A stretch of 29,864 bases of DNA from Spirochaetota bacterium (GCA_017302015.1 JAFLEE010000069.1:1-29864), one strand, 5' to 3'. Counted from the stretch's first letter, positions 1-8,870 are shown. Notes: a model not told the origin generated them from the sequence alone. Translations and numbers: made by a program.

Positions 1-606
1 GATCTTCCGTTCCCCATCGCTCTCGCGCCGCAGTTCGACCGAGCCCTCGTGTACGCGTAGATCGAGCACGCCCCCTTCGAAGGCCAGATCGAAGGCGGTG
101 CCGACCTCGGTGAAGGAGTACCCGCCGGCCTGGATCACGTTGGCGTAGCTGCGACCGGTGTGGTTGGTGATGCGCATCCCCCCCGAACGGAGTTCCCATC
201 GGCATTCGGCGGGGCCGCGGGAAACCAGGCGCGCCACGCTGCCCGACTCGATGAAGAGCGTGTTGGAGGGGACGGTGGCGACCACCGCCGCGTATTGGAA
301 CCGGTAGACCCGCTCGGCGGGCATGGCCTGGATCTCGAGGGACGATTCGAGGCGCGTCTCGATGGCGGCTATTCTTTCGGCGGCGGGGCTGGCGCGGCGT
401 TGGAGGGCGAAAAAGCCGGCGGCGACGATGAGGACGGCGGCGGCCATGGACGGAACGAACCAGCGGACCCAAGCCCCGGGGGCGGGGGGCGCGGGGAGGG
501 GGTCTTGCGCTAGGCGTCGCTGGAAGGCCGCGTAGAGGGCGTCGGGGCTCCCGCCTTCCTTCTCGAGGGCGCGTTTATCTTGTTGGAGGAGTTCTTCGAG
601 TTTCAT
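1..606 (-). CDS. FecR-like anti-sigma factor, partial (C-terminus off the window)
   Basis: Read on the minus strand from ATG at 606-604, the frame stays open for 202 codons to the left edge, so the C-terminus is missing. Residues 1-44 form a short charged, proline-rich cytoplasmic part, followed by one membrane helix at about residues 46-68. The extracytoplasmic part ends in a FecR-type signature: EVGTAFDLAF followed by LDLRVHEGSVELRRE. FecR proteins hold a partner ECF sigma factor at the membrane and release it on a signal. The start codon overlaps the sigma factor stop by 4 nt (ATGA), so the two are translationally coupled and are a natural pair. The short N-terminal part does not look like a classic zinc anti-sigma domain, since I see no HxxxCxxC. 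The family call is firm; the signal sensed is unknown. Confidence 0.8.
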   Translation of the reverse strand, partial: MKLEELLQQDKRALEKEGGSPDALYAAFQRRLAQDPLPAPPAPGAWVRWFVPSMAAAVLIVAAGFFALQRRASPAAERIAAIETRLESSLEIQAMPAERVYRFQYAAVVATVPSNTLFIESGSVARLVSRGPAECRWELRSGGMRITNHTGRSYANVIQAGGYSFTEVGTAFDLAFEGGVLDLRVHEGSVELRRESDGERKI

Positions 607-1229
607 GGGGCGCCCGTTCCGTCTTGGGCGGGGGAGGCTTCGAGTTGCAGGCCTTGGGCCTGCAGGGCTTGCCGCAGGCGCAGATTGGCCCGCTCCTTGA
701 TGAATTGGATGTTACGCAGGGTTTGCCCGGTGATGTCGGCGATCTCCTGGAAGGAGAGCCCCTGGTACTCGCGGAACACGAAGACCGCCCGTTCCTTCTC
801 GGGAAGGGCCGCGATGGCGAGGTCGAGGGCCTTCCGGAGTTCGGAGTCCATGGCCTGGGCATCGGGGAGCCGCTCCCGGCCGGGCAGGAGGTCGATGCCT
901 TGGGCGCCCTCGCCGAGGGTCTGGTGGAGGGAGAGGGGGGTCTTCTTTCGGCGCTGGTTGCGGATCTGGTTGAGGGCGATGGTGAACAGCCAGGTGCTGA
1001 AACGGGCGTTGAAGACGTAGCGGGGGAGGCCCTTGTAAACGCGGATCATGATGTCATGCCCCAGATCTTCCGCTTCGTGCTCGCCCAAGCCCCCGTGCTT
1101 GCGCACGAAATGGCAGAGGGGCTTGATGTAGGCCTTGAATAATTCTTCGAACCCCGAGGGGTCTCCCGCCTGGAACGCTCGGATCCAGCCGAAATCCCGC
1201 TCTTTGGCGTCGGGCGTCTCAATCGGCAT
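603..1229 (-). CDS. RNA polymerase ECF-type sigma factor
   Basis: A 208-aa protein from ATG at 1229. Region 2 runs from about residue 20 to 90, with FEELFKAYIKPLCHFV, the acidic AEDLGHDIMIRVY segment and the RFSTWLFTIALNQIRNQRRKK promoter-melting part. Region 4 spans about 130-190 and contains the helix-turn-helix stretch LSFQEIADITGQTLRNIQF. The frame is open further upstream to a TTG at 1286. A plausible -10 element (CATAAT, 1304-1299 on minus) would put the transcript start near 1292, leaving that TTG almost no leader, so I prefer 1229. The gene is followed by its FecR-like partner with a 4-nt overlap. It should direct RNA polymerase to a small regulon that cannot be read from this window. 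The divergent nuo operon is a possible but unproven target. Confidence 0.88.
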   Translation of the reverse strand: MPIETPDAKERDFGWIRAFQAGDPSGFEELFKAYIKPLCHFVRKHGGLGEHEAEDLGHDIMIRVYKGLPRYVFNARFSTWLFTIALNQIRNQRRKKTPLSLHQTLGEGAQGIDLLPGRERLPDAQAMDSELRKALDLAIAALPEKERAVFVFREYQGLSFQEIADITGQTLRNIQFIKERANLRLRQALQAQGLQLEASPAQDGTGAP

Positions 1230-1469
1230 GGGGCTCGGACGGCATGGTGTGGGATGGGGCGCTTCCTTGTTACCTGCGTGGAACAAGCGCCTCCCCCTAT
1301 TATGAAATGGTTTTTTCTATTTTAATAAGGCATCCAAAAGGCCAGGGATGCGTCGGAATTCATGACGGAAACAGGGCGTTCCGCCAGGATTTTTCATCTC
1401 CTTTTCGTTGGGGATCGGGAGGGGGGACGGATGGAAGGACCTTTCGTGTGGAGGTTGGCGAGTTGTCCC

Positions 1470-1489
1470 GCGAATACCAGATAATTCGC
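1470..1489. repeat. Inverted repeat, possible operator upstream of nuo
   Basis: GCGAAT at 1470-1475 and ATTCGC at 1484-1489 are perfect 6-bp arms around an 8-nt spacer. The right arm overlaps GATAAT (1480-1485), which could be a -10 element with a poor TTGGCG -35 and a 19-nt spacer. A repressor site here could control nuo. A 6-bp arm pair also arises by chance, so this is weak. Confidence 0.25.
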
Positions 1490-1628
1490 ATCCATTATTT
1501 CCTCCTGGGCGGACTTGGGCACTCCGGACAGATGGAAACGGCCTATTTCGGGGTAAAAGTTCCCCCGCAATCCGAGGCGGATACGCAAGAACGGCCGGGT
1601 GGACAGGGAAAACATCCCCGGGATCAAA

Positions 1629-1637
1629 TGCTATCAT
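1629..1637 (+). promoter_or_regulatory. Possible extended -10 promoter element for the nuo operon
   Basis: TGC followed by TATCAT matches the TGn extended -10 form and differs from TATAAT at one position. It lies about 90 nt upstream of the nuoA start. No good -35 hexamer is found at 16-18 nt, which is tolerated for extended -10 promoters. If an ECF sigma factor drives nuo, this element may be irrelevant. Confidence 0.28.
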
Positions 1638-1728
1638 TCCCCCACGGGAAACGCGCGAAGGACGCAGCCGAGGCGCTCGCCCACTTCGGATTTCGAAGCG
1701 ATCCCGGGGAACCCCAACGGAAAGCGCC

Positions 1729-2100
1729 ATGGATGCCTATACCGTCCTCATCTATTTTCTCCCCCTGGGCGCCCTCATCGCCGGGGCCGCCATGTTCACC
1801 GGGAACCTGCTCTCCATCAAGACCAAGGAATCGGCGCACAAGCGCGAGGCCTACGAGTGCGGCGAGGTGATCATCGGCGACGCGCGCATCCAGTTCAAGG
1901 TCGGCTATTACCTCTTCGCGCTCCTCTTCGTGATCTTCGACGTCGAATCCCTCTTCCTCTTCCCCGTGGCGCGCATCTTCCGCGGCCAGGTCGCTTCGGG
2001 CCTCGCGCCCCACCTGCTCCTCGACCTCGCGATCTTCGTGGTGGTCCTGAGCCTCGGCCTCGCCTACGCCTGGCGCAAGGGAGCCCTGAAGTGGGACTGA
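1729..2100 (+). CDS. nuoA: NADH-quinone oxidoreductase subunit A
   Basis: A 123-aa membrane protein, normal length for NuoA, with three transmembrane helices at about residues 8-25, 62-82 and 92-112. Family hallmarks are YECGE, the only cysteine region, in the loop after helix 1, and [24 protein letters not shown], whose FDVE acidic motif lies near the quinone chamber. It is part of the membrane arm of complex I at the junction with NuoH, J and K. ATG at 1729 starts exactly where family similarity begins; earlier codons in this frame lie in the control region. It overlaps the next gene by about 10 nt, and this is the first gene of the operon. Confidence 0.95.
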   Translation: MDAYTVLIYFLPLGALIAGAAMFTGNLLSIKTKESAHKREAYECGEVIIGDARIQFKVGYYLFALLFVIFDVESLFLFPVARIFRGQVASGLAPHLLLDLAIFVVVLSLGLAYAWRKGALKWD

Positions 2101-3380
2101 TCCAGAAGCTCCCCGCGGTCGTCGACCCGCTCCCCGGCGGGCGCCACCTCGTCGACGCGGTCGACACCATCGTCAATTGGGCCCGGGCCAATTCCCTTTG
2201 GCCCCTGACCTTCGGCACGAGCTGCTGCGCCATCGAGATGATGGCCTCGAGCATGCCCCGCTACGATATCTCGCGCTTCGGCAGCGAGGTCTTCCGGGCC
2301 ACCCCGCGCCAGGCCGACCTCATCATCCTCGCCGGCACCATCGTCGACAAGATGGTCGAGGTGCTCAAGACCCTCTACGAGCAGCTCCCCGGCCCCAAGT
2401 ACGTCATCGCCATGGGGTCGTGCACGATCTCGGGCGGGCCGTTCATCTACGACAATTACAGCGTGGTGAAGGGCGCCGACCGCATCATCCCGGTGGACGT
2501 CTATATCCCCGGCTGTCCGCCCCGCCCCGAGGCCCTCTTCCACGGCCTCCTGCTCCTCCAGGAGAAGATCAAGAAGGAATCCCTGCGGCGCCCGTGGGTC
2601 GATACCACCCTCCACACCGCCCCCTTCGTCAACCCCTTCACCCGCGCCGCCCTCGAGTGGGAGACCCAGGAGAAGGAGCGGGAACCCGCGGCCGCCGAGG
2701 CCCGGGCGAAGTTCGCTGCCGAGAACCCCGATTTTAAGCCCTTCAAGGCCGAGCGGGTGCTGCCCCCGCCCATGCCCGATCTGCCCCGCCCCGCCGGCAA
2801 GGGCGCCGGGCTTCCCCATGGCGAACTCTTTGATTTGGTGCGCGCGGCGTTCCCATCCGTCGTCCTCCATAAGAACGAGGGCGCCGACCGGGCCTCCGTC
2901 GACGCGCTCCCGAGCGACGCCCCCCTCGATTTCGTGGTGCCCCCCGGGGAATACCTCGCGTTCGCCCGCTTCCTGCGTGACGAACCCCGCCTCGCCCTCG
3001 ACCTGTTCTTCGACCTCACCGCGGTGGATTGGGAGCAGCCCCCCGCCCCCAATGGGGCCACGACGCCGCTGGCGCACCGCTTCCATCTGGTCGTCCAACT
3101 CCTCTCCACCGTCCACGGGCACCTGGTCTTCTTCCGCGTGCCGCTCGCCGAAAACGAAGTGCCCGACGATTCCCGAAAGACCGCCGTGCTCGCCGAGGTC
3201 CCCTCCCTGGTGCCCCTCTGGCCGGGGGCCAATTTCAAGGAGCGCGAGGCCTACGACATGTTCGGCATCCGCTTCTCCGGGCATCCCGACCTGCGCCGCC
3301 TGCTGAATCCCGAGACCTTCGAGGGTTTCCCCCTGCGGAAAGACTTCACCCACCCCGCCATGGTGAAAAGGCCCTACTGA
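2091..3380 (+). CDS. nuoBC: NADH-quinone oxidoreductase NuoB-NuoC fusion protein
   Basis: A single 429-aa frame encodes two peripheral-arm subunits of complex I. Residues 1-165 are NuoB: the N2 [4Fe-4S] ligands are visible as Cys45-Cys46 in [11 protein letters not shown], Cys111 in AMGSC and Cys141 in [11 protein letters not shown]. Residues about 166-240 are a charged, then proline-rich linker with no domain I recognise. Residues about 241-429 are NuoC (30-kDa subunit), with the signature [17 protein letters not shown] and GHPDLRRLL. There is no stop between the halves. GTG at 2091 lies inside the nuoA end and gives the usual NuoB N-terminus. NuoCD fusion is well known in enterobacteria, and B/C/D fusions have been annotated elsewhere; B-C fusion with separate nuoD is less usual. 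A hidden frameshift is unlikely because both domains are intact in one frame. Confidence 0.92.
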   Translation: MGLIQKLPAVVDPLPGGRHLVDAVDTIVNWARANSLWPLTFGTSCCAIEMMASSMPRYDISRFGSEVFRATPRQADLIILAGTIVDKMVEVLKTLYEQLPGPKYVIAMGSCTISGGPFIYDNYSVVKGADRIIPVDVYIPGCPPRPEALFHGLLLLQEKIKKESLRRPWVDTTLHTAPFVNPFTRAALEWETQEKEREPAAAEARAKFAAENPDFKPFKAERVLPPPMPDLPRPAGKGAGLPHGELFDLVRAAFPSVVLHKNEGADRASVDALPSDAPLDFVVPPGEYLAFARFLRDEPRLALDLFFDLTAVDWEQPPAPNGATTPLAHRFHLVVQLLSTVHGHLVFFRVPLAENEVPDDSRKTAVLAEVPSLVPLWPGANFKEREAYDMFGIRFSGHPDLRRLLNPETFEGFPLRKDFTHPAMVKRPY

Positions 3381-3382
3381 CC

Positions 3383-4540
3383 ATGGAACTCGTGCCCGCC
3401 ACCGACCAAGCCCTCCCGCCGGGCTTCCTGACGGCCCGCAGCGGCCGGGCCACCGAAGAGTACTTCATCAACATGGGGCCCCAGCACCCCAGCACCCACG
3501 GGGTGCTGCGCCTGGTCCTGCGGCTCGACGGGGAGACCGTCGTCGAGGTCGTTCCCCATCTCGGCTATATCCACCGCGGCATCGAGAAGCAGGCCGAGGC
3601 CCAGACCTACCTCCAATACCTCCACCTCACCGACCGGATGGATTACCTGAGCAGCCACCACAATAACCACGCGGTGTGCCTGGCCATCGAGAAGGCCATG
3701 GGCATCGGCGTGCCCGAGCGGGGCGAGTACATCCGCATCATCGTGGACGAACTGCAGCGCATCCAATCCCACCTGGTCTTCTTCGCCTGCTTCGGCGCCG
3801 ATCTGGGGGCCCTCACCTGCATCCTCCAGGGCTTCAAGGCCCGGGAATACATCACCGACCTCTTCGACGCGGTGTGCGGCTCGCGCCTCACCATGAACTT
3901 CTTCCGCCCCGGCGGCAGCGTGCGCGACGTGCCCGAGGATTTCACCGATCGTGTGCGCGCCGTCTGCGGCAAGGTCGACGCCATGCTCGCCGAGTTCGAC
4001 CGCCTCCTGACGGGGAACCTCATCACCAAGGAGCGGGCCCGGGGCATCGGGGTGCTCCCCCGCGCCGAGGCCATCGCCCTCGGCTGCACCGGCCCCGTCC
4101 TGCGCGGCTCGGGGGTCGATTTCGACCTGCGCAAGAAGGCGCCCTACGGCTATTACGACCGCTTCGAGTTCTCGGTGCCCCTCGGGGAGGCCGGCGATAG
4201 TTGGGACCGCTACCTGATCCGTATGGAAGAGATGCGCCAGTCCCTGCGCATCCTCGAGCAGGCCTGCCGCAGCTTCCCCGGCGGCCCCTACCGCAGCAAG
4301 GAGAAGCCCGCCTACCGCCTGCCGACGGGAACCTGGTTCGGCGCCGTCGAGACGCCCCGGGGCGTCTTCAGCACCTGGATCGTGGCGGAGAAGGGCGAGA
4401 AGCCCTGGCGCATCCATAGCCGTTCCCCGAGCCTCGCCAACCTCGCCGCCCTCAACCCGATGTGCGTCGGGCACAAGATCGCCGACCTCATCACCATCCT
4501 CGCCACCATCGACCCCGTCATCCCCGATATGGACCGCTAG
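3383..4540 (+). CDS. nuoD: NADH-quinone oxidoreductase subunit D
   Basis: A 385-aa, 49-kDa-type subunit that with NuoB forms the quinone-binding pocket of complex I. Visible marks are NMGPQHPSTHGVLRLVL near the N-terminus (the loop whose histidines contact the quinone headgroup), IEKQAE, YLSSHHNNHA, and the family C-terminal ending PVIPDMDR. Length matches stand-alone NuoD (about 390-415 aa), so it is not fused to NuoC as in E. coli. ATG at 3383 starts 2 nt after the NuoBC stop, implying coupled translation. Confidence 0.96.
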   Translation: MELVPATDQALPPGFLTARSGRATEEYFINMGPQHPSTHGVLRLVLRLDGETVVEVVPHLGYIHRGIEKQAEAQTYLQYLHLTDRMDYLSSHHNNHAVCLAIEKAMGIGVPERGEYIRIIVDELQRIQSHLVFFACFGADLGALTCILQGFKAREYITDLFDAVCGSRLTMNFFRPGGSVRDVPEDFTDRVRAVCGKVDAMLAEFDRLLTGNLITKERARGIGVLPRAEAIALGCTGPVLRGSGVDFDLRKKAPYGYYDRFEFSVPLGEAGDSWDRYLIRMEEMRQSLRILEQACRSFPGGPYRSKEKPAYRLPTGTWFGAVETPRGVFSTWIVAEKGEKPWRIHSRSPSLANLAALNPMCVGHKIADLITILATIDPVIPDMDR

Positions 4541-4542
4541 CC

Positions 4543-5628
4543 GTGGATTACATCCAGACCACCAATTTCATCGGCGACTGGGTGCGCGGCCTCGGGCTCC
4601 CCTGGGGGCTCGACCGCGCCGTCAACGGCATCCTCGGCGCGCTGACGATCGCCGGGGTCGTCATGGCCGGGGCCACGCTCCTGGTCTGGGTCGAGCGCAA
4701 GGTCTCGGCCCTCATCCAATCCCGCCTCGGCCCCATGCGGGTGGGCCCCTGGGGCATCCTCCAGTCCGTCGCCGATATCCTGAAGCTCCTCGTGAAGGAG
4801 ATCCTCGTGCCCAACGGGGCCGACCGACTCGTCTATTTCCTCGCCCCCATGCTGCCGCTGACGGCGGCCTTCATGGTGCTCGCCGTCATCCCCTTCGGCC
4901 CCACGCTCCAGGTCGCCAATCCCGATCTCGGGGTCCCCTACCTCATCGCGATGGGGGGGATCGGCGTGCTGGGCATCCTCATCGGCGGCTGGGCCTCCAA
5001 CAACAAGTTCTCGCTCCTCGGGTCGCTGCGCTCCGGGGCGCAGATGGTGAGCTACGAGATCTCGGTGGCCGTCATCCTCCTCTTCATCACCCTCGTCTCC
5101 GGCACCACCGACTTGCGCACCCTGGTGCTCACCCAGCAGGGCACCGTGCTCGACTGGTGGGTGTTCAAGGTCCCCGGCCTGGGGCTCGCCGCGTTCGTCC
5201 TCTACCTCATCAGCTCCACCGCCGAACTCAACCGCGCCCCCTTCGACATCGCCGAGGCCGAGCAAGAGATCGCCGCCGGCTACCACACGGAATATTCGGG
5301 GATGGGCTTCGCCATGTTCTTCCTCGCCGAGTACGGGAACCTCATCGCCTCGGCGGGGGTGGCCGCCACCTGCTTCCTCGGCGGGTTCCTGCCCCCGGCC
5401 ATCGGGGTCCCCGCCGTCGACCGCGCGCTCTTCGCGGTGCCCGGGCTCGTCTGGTTCGCCCTGAAGGTCGCCGCGCTCATCCTCGGGTATATGTGGTTCC
5501 GCTGGACTTTCCCGCGGCCCCGGGTCGACCAACTCATGGCCCTGGAGTGGAAGTTCCTCCTTCCCGTCAACCTCGGCCTGCTCTCCCTCGGGGCCCTCTT
5601 CACCGCCATGGGCTGGGTGCTGCCATGA
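4543..5628 (+). CDS. nuoH: NADH-quinone oxidoreductase subunit H
   Basis: A 361-aa membrane subunit with eight to nine hydrophobic helices that closes the quinone channel and links the peripheral arm to the proton pumps. Family motifs are VWVERKVSALIQSRLGP after the first helix, ELNRAPFDIAEAEQEIAAGY, and EYSGMGFAMFFLAEYGN. These carry the acidic loop residues expected at the quinone entrance. GTG at 4543, 2 nt after nuoD, gives the standard N-terminus; no better ATG lies nearby. The stop overlaps the nuoI start (ATGA). Confidence 0.96.
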   Translation: MDYIQTTNFIGDWVRGLGLPWGLDRAVNGILGALTIAGVVMAGATLLVWVERKVSALIQSRLGPMRVGPWGILQSVADILKLLVKEILVPNGADRLVYFLAPMLPLTAAFMVLAVIPFGPTLQVANPDLGVPYLIAMGGIGVLGILIGGWASNNKFSLLGSLRSGAQMVSYEISVAVILLFITLVSGTTDLRTLVLTQQGTVLDWWVFKVPGLGLAAFVLYLISSTAELNRAPFDIAEAEQEIAAGYHTEYSGMGFAMFFLAEYGNLIASAGVAATCFLGGFLPPAIGVPAVDRALFAVPGLVWFALKVAALILGYMWFRWTFPRPRVDQLMALEWKFLLPVNLGLLSLGALFTAMGWVLP

Positions 5629-6071
5629 CCCTGCGCGAACGCTTCTCCATGGTCTTCGGCGGCGCGCTGTCGATGTTCAAGGGGATGGCCGTGACCGGCC
5701 ATTGGCTGAGCCACCCCAAGGGCATCGTCACCGAGCAGTACCCCGAGAACCGAAAGACCCTCGCCATGCACCCGAATTTCCGCGGCGAGGTCGTCATGCC
5801 CCATGACGCCGCGGGCGAGCACAAGTGCACCGGGTGCAGCCTCTGCGAGAAGGCCTGCCCCAACGGGAGCATCTCGGTGCTCAACACGCGCAACCTCGCG
5901 GGCAAGAAGGTGCTCGGCAAGTACCTCTACCGCCTCGATTCCTGCACCCTCTGCGCCCTGTGCGTGGAGGCCTGCCCCTTCGACGCCATCCGCATGGGCC
6001 AGAACTTCGAGCTCGCGCGCTACGACCGGTCGGGCTTCGAACTCACCCTCAACCAGAAGGAGGGCCGCTGA
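5625..6071 (+). CDS. nuoI: NADH-quinone oxidoreductase subunit I (2x[4Fe-4S] ferredoxin-type)
   Basis: A 148-aa iron-sulfur subunit. Two complete CxxCxxCxxxCP motifs are present: CTGCSLCEKACP at about residue 69 and CTLCALCVEACP at about residue 108. They bind clusters N6a and N6b, which pass electrons towards NuoB. The N-terminal amphipathic stretch (GALSMFKGMAVTGHWL) is the usual membrane-surface helix. It overlaps nuoH by 4 nt, and its stop overlaps the nuoJ start by one base (TGATG). With NuoE, F and G missing from the operon, this would be the outermost cluster-bearing subunit encoded here. Confidence 0.96.
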   Translation: MTLRERFSMVFGGALSMFKGMAVTGHWLSHPKGIVTEQYPENRKTLAMHPNFRGEVVMPHDAAGEHKCTGCSLCEKACPNGSISVLNTRNLAGKKVLGKYLYRLDSCTLCALCVEACPFDAIRMGQNFELARYDRSGFELTLNQKEGR

Positions 6072-6589
6072 TGTCCGACGCCGCCTTCGCCCTCACGGCC
6101 TTCTTCATGGTCGCCGCCGCCCTGTGGGCCGTGACCGCGAACAACGTCCTCCACGCGGCCCTGGGGCTCATCGCCGCCTTCTTCGCCACGGCCGTCCTCT
6201 ACCTCGGCCTGAGGGCCGAGTTCCTCGCCGTCGCCCAAGTGCTCGTCTACATCGGCGGGGTCGTGGTGTTCGTGGTGTTCACGATCCTGCTCACCAGCCG
6301 CCTGGGCGACGAGATCCTTCGGCCGAGCCTCTGGCGCGTGCTCCTGGGCGTCCTCTTCGCCGGGGCCTTTTTCGCCCTGGGCGCGCTCATGCTCTCCCGC
6401 GCCGGGGACCTCCTCGAGGGGGCCGGCCTGGCTCCCGAGGAGTACGGCAGCCTCATGGCCGTCGGGAACAAGCTCCTGGGCATGGGGGAGGGCGGGCTGC
6501 TGCTGCCGTTCGAGGTGGTCTCGGTGCTCCTCTTGGCCTGCGTCATCGGGGCCATCGCCGTGGCCCGCAAACCGGAGGACGACGAATGA
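6071..6589 (+). CDS. nuoJ: NADH-quinone oxidoreductase subunit J
   Basis: A 172-aa membrane protein with five hydrophobic helices. The family motif AEFLAVAQVLVYIGGVVVFVVF at about residues 49-70 includes the conserved glycine pair of the helix that changes shape during coupling. Length is typical. The start shares one base with the nuoI stop, and the stop overlaps the nuoK start (ATGA), so it is fully coupled to its neighbours. Confidence 0.94.
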   Translation: MSDAAFALTAFFMVAAALWAVTANNVLHAALGLIAAFFATAVLYLGLRAEFLAVAQVLVYIGGVVVFVVFTILLTSRLGDEILRPSLWRVLLGVLFAGAFFALGALMLSRAGDLLEGAGLAPEEYGSLMAVGNKLLGMGEGGLLLPFEVVSVLLLACVIGAIAVARKPEDDE

Positions 6590-6927
6590 CCCTGGAACGC
6601 TGCCTGCTCCTGGCCTTCGCGCTCTTCGCCATCGGCGTCTACGGGGCGCTCACCCGGCGCCATCTGGTGGGGCTGCTCATCTCCATCGAGCTCATGCTCA
6701 ACGCCGCCAATATCAACCTCGCCGCCTTCGCCCATTTCCGCCCGGGCGACGCCACCGGCGGGGCGACCTTCGCGCTCTTCACCATCGCCGTGGCCGCCTG
6801 CGAGATGGCGGCCGCGCTCTCCATCGTGGTGGCGATGTACCGCCGACGCCGCAACCTCGACCTCGATAAACTGAGGAGCCTGCGCGAGCCGATCGAGGCC
6901 GAGCCCGGCGCGGGGAAGGCCCCATGA
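6586..6927 (+). CDS. nuoK: NADH-quinone oxidoreductase subunit K
   Basis: A 113-aa, three-helix MrpC-like subunit. The key membrane glutamates are visible in ISIELMLNAANINL (about residue 35) and in VAACEMAAALSIVVAMYRR (about residue 72); both are part of the proton-transfer chain of complex I. The usual length is about 100 aa. The extra C-terminal tail (about 25 charged residues after YRRRR, ending EAEPGAGKAP) is longer than in most homologues and probably disordered. It overlaps both neighbours by 4 nt. Confidence 0.95.
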   Translation: MTLERCLLLAFALFAIGVYGALTRRHLVGLLISIELMLNAANINLAAFAHFRPGDATGGATFALFTIAVAACEMAAALSIVVAMYRRRRNLDLDKLRSLREPIEAEPGAGKAP

Positions 6928-8864
6928 TCGCCCACGGCTATCTCATCCTGCTTTTCCCGCTCCTGGCCTTCGCGGTCAACGGGCTCTGGCTCGCTCGCCG
7001 AAACGGGTTCGCCGCCGGCCTCTTCTCCATCCTGATGTCCGCGGCCTCCCTGGCCTACGCGATTCCCCTGGCCCTCGAGTGGTTCGCCGCCGTTCACGGG
7101 GGCGACGCCTCGGCCCCGGTAGAGGCCTGGCGCTTCACCTGGCTGCCCCTCGAGGGCGCGCTCAAGGTCGATTTCTCCATGATCCTCGACCCCATCAGCG
7201 TGATGATGCTCCTCGTCATCGGGACGGTGGCGCTCCTGGTGAACGTGTATTCCATGGGCTACATGCGCCACGACCCCTCCCGCGGGCGCTTCTTCGCGCT
7301 CCTCTCGCTCTTCGCCTTCAGCATGCTCGGCCTCGTCATCGCGGGCAACGTGTTCCAGATGTACGTCTTCTGGGAACTGGTCGGGGTGAGTTCCTACCTC
7401 CTCATCGGCTTCTGGTACGAGAAGCCCTCGGCCGTGGCCGCCTCCAAGAAGGCCATGATCGTCACCCGCTTCGCCGATAGTTTTTTCCTGCTGGGCATCG
7501 TGCTGGCCGCCTACGCCGCGGGGAGCATGGATTTCTCCGTGCTCAACGGCTCCGCCATCGCGGCGATGTCCCGGGAGGTCTCCCTCGGCGGCTTCCACGT
7601 CAACCTGCTCTTCCTCGCGTCGCTCCTCATGTTCCTCGGCGGCTGGGGAAAATCGGCCATGTTCCCCCTGCATATCTGGCTGCCCGACGCCATGGAGGGC
7701 CCCACGCCCGTCTCCTCCATCATCCACTCCGCCACCATGGTGGTCGCGGGGGTCTACCTCACGGCCCGCTTCTTCCCCATGTTCGCCGCGGCGCCGGGCT
7801 TCCTCGACCTCGTTCGGGTCGTGGGCATCTTCACCGCCCTCTTCGCCGCGGTCATCGCCTGCACCCAGAAGGACATCAAGCGCATCCTCGCCTTCTCCAC
7901 GCTCTCCCAACTCGGCTACATGATGTTCTCCCTGGGCGCCGCGGCCACGGTCCTGGGCGGGGTGAATACCGCGGCCTATAGCGCCTCCGCCTTCCATATC
8001 TTCACCCACGCCTTCTTCAAATGCCTGCTCTTCCTGGGCGCCGGGGCGCTCATCCACCACGTCCACGCCAACGAACTCGACGCCATGGGCGGGTTGTGGA
8101 AAAAACTCCCCCTCACCTGGATCTCCATGCTGCTGGCTTGCCTCGCCATCGCCGGCATTCCGCCGTTCTCGGGCTTCTGGTCGAAAGACGAGATCATCCT
8201 GGCGGCTTGGCAATCGGGGCACGGGCTCTCCGCCGCCCTGGCGCTCTTCACCGGCTTCCTCACGGCGTTCTATATGTTCCGCCTCTACTTCCTCGCCTTC
8301 CACGGCGAGCCGCGCGGGGGCCATGGCGAAGGCCACGGGCGCCACGAAGATCCCTGGATGACAGTGCCCATCGTCATCCTCGCCGTGCCCACGGTGCTCT
8401 CGGGCCTCCTCGCCAAGGATTTCTTCCACCATTTCGCGCTCCCCCACCAGGTGCTTTCCGAATCTCCGGTGGAGCACGTCGCCTGGCTCCCCGCCACGGC
8501 CGCGACCTTGGGGATCCTCGGGCTTTTCCTCGCGTTCGTGCTTTACGGCCGCCGTGGCGCCGACGCCAAGGCGGCGCTTTCGGTGGAGGGGCGGGGCGGG
8601 TGGTACCGCCTCATCCTCAATAAGTTCTATATTGATGAACTCTACCTCTTCGTCGCCCGGCGCCTGCTCATCGGCGGTTTCGCCGGGGCGGTAAAATGGG
8701 TTGACACGAACGTGGTCGACGCCGCGGTGGGCGCGACGGCCTCGGGTACCCTGCGTTCGGGGGCCCTCCTCCGCCGGCTCCAGAACGGGAACCTGGCTTT
8801 CTATATCGGCGCGTTCCTCTTCGGCATCCTCCTGCTGCGCATCCTGGGCCGCCTGCCCCTGTGA
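6924..8864 (+). CDS. nuoL: NADH-quinone oxidoreductase subunit L (proton-pumping antiporter-like)
   Basis: A 646-aa polytopic protein, the most distal antiporter-like pump of complex I. The conserved pump residues are visible as Glu151 in FWELVGVSSYLLIGFWYE and Lys243 in GWGKSAMFPLHIWLPDAM, followed by EGPTPVSSIIHSATMV. The C-terminal part carries the long lateral helix expected of NuoL, with a final transmembrane anchor (FYIGAFLFGILLLRILGRL). The length (about 610-660 aa) is that of NuoL rather than NuoM or N. ATG at 6924 overlaps the nuoK stop by 4 nt. Confidence 0.96.
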   Translation: MIAHGYLILLFPLLAFAVNGLWLARRNGFAAGLFSILMSAASLAYAIPLALEWFAAVHGGDASAPVEAWRFTWLPLEGALKVDFSMILDPISVMMLLVIGTVALLVNVYSMGYMRHDPSRGRFFALLSLFAFSMLGLVIAGNVFQMYVFWELVGVSSYLLIGFWYEKPSAVAASKKAMIVTRFADSFFLLGIVLAAYAAGSMDFSVLNGSAIAAMSREVSLGGFHVNLLFLASLLMFLGGWGKSAMFPLHIWLPDAMEGPTPVSSIIHSATMVVAGVYLTARFFPMFAAAPGFLDLVRVVGIFTALFAAVIACTQKDIKRILAFSTLSQLGYMMFSLGAAATVLGGVNTAAYSASAFHIFTHAFFKCLLFLGAGALIHHVHANELDAMGGLWKKLPLTWISMLLACLAIAGIPPFSGFWSKDEIILAAWQSGHGLSAALALFTGFLTAFYMFRLYFLAFHGEPRGGHGEGHGRHEDPWMTVPIVILAVPTVLSGLLAKDFFHHFALPHQVLSESPVEHVAWLPATAATLGILGLFLAFVLYGRRGADAKAALSVEGRGGWYRLILNKFYIDELYLFVARRLLIGGFAGAVKWVDTNVVDAAVGATASGTLRSGALLRRLQNGNLAFYIGAFLFGILLLRILGRLPL

Positions 8865-8870
8865 GTCGCC

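Larger units (their letters stand above)
1230..1728. promoter_or_regulatory. Divergent intergenic control region between the sigma gene and the nuo operon
   Basis: About 500 nt without a convincing gene; the open frames here have no recognisable protein content. It includes an AT-rich tract at 1299-1330 (TTTTTTCTATTTTAATAAGG on plus), standing out from the GC-rich surroundings. That tract sits where a promoter for the minus-strand sigma gene would lie, with CATAAT at 1304-1299 as a possible -10. On the plus strand an extended -10-like element is at 1629-1637, and a 6-bp inverted repeat is at 1470-1489. A real promoter must exist for nuoA; which element is used cannot be settled by eye. Confidence 0.5.

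Noticed and set aside
1317-1730. A 137-codon minus-strand open frame in the sigma/nuo gap, and plus-strand frames there
   Set aside because: No ribosome site, no domain and an arginine/proline-rich composition; treated as non-coding control DNA.
2064-3353. A 429-codon minus-strand open frame
   Set aside because: It is the exact antisense of the NuoBC coding region and has no family signature.
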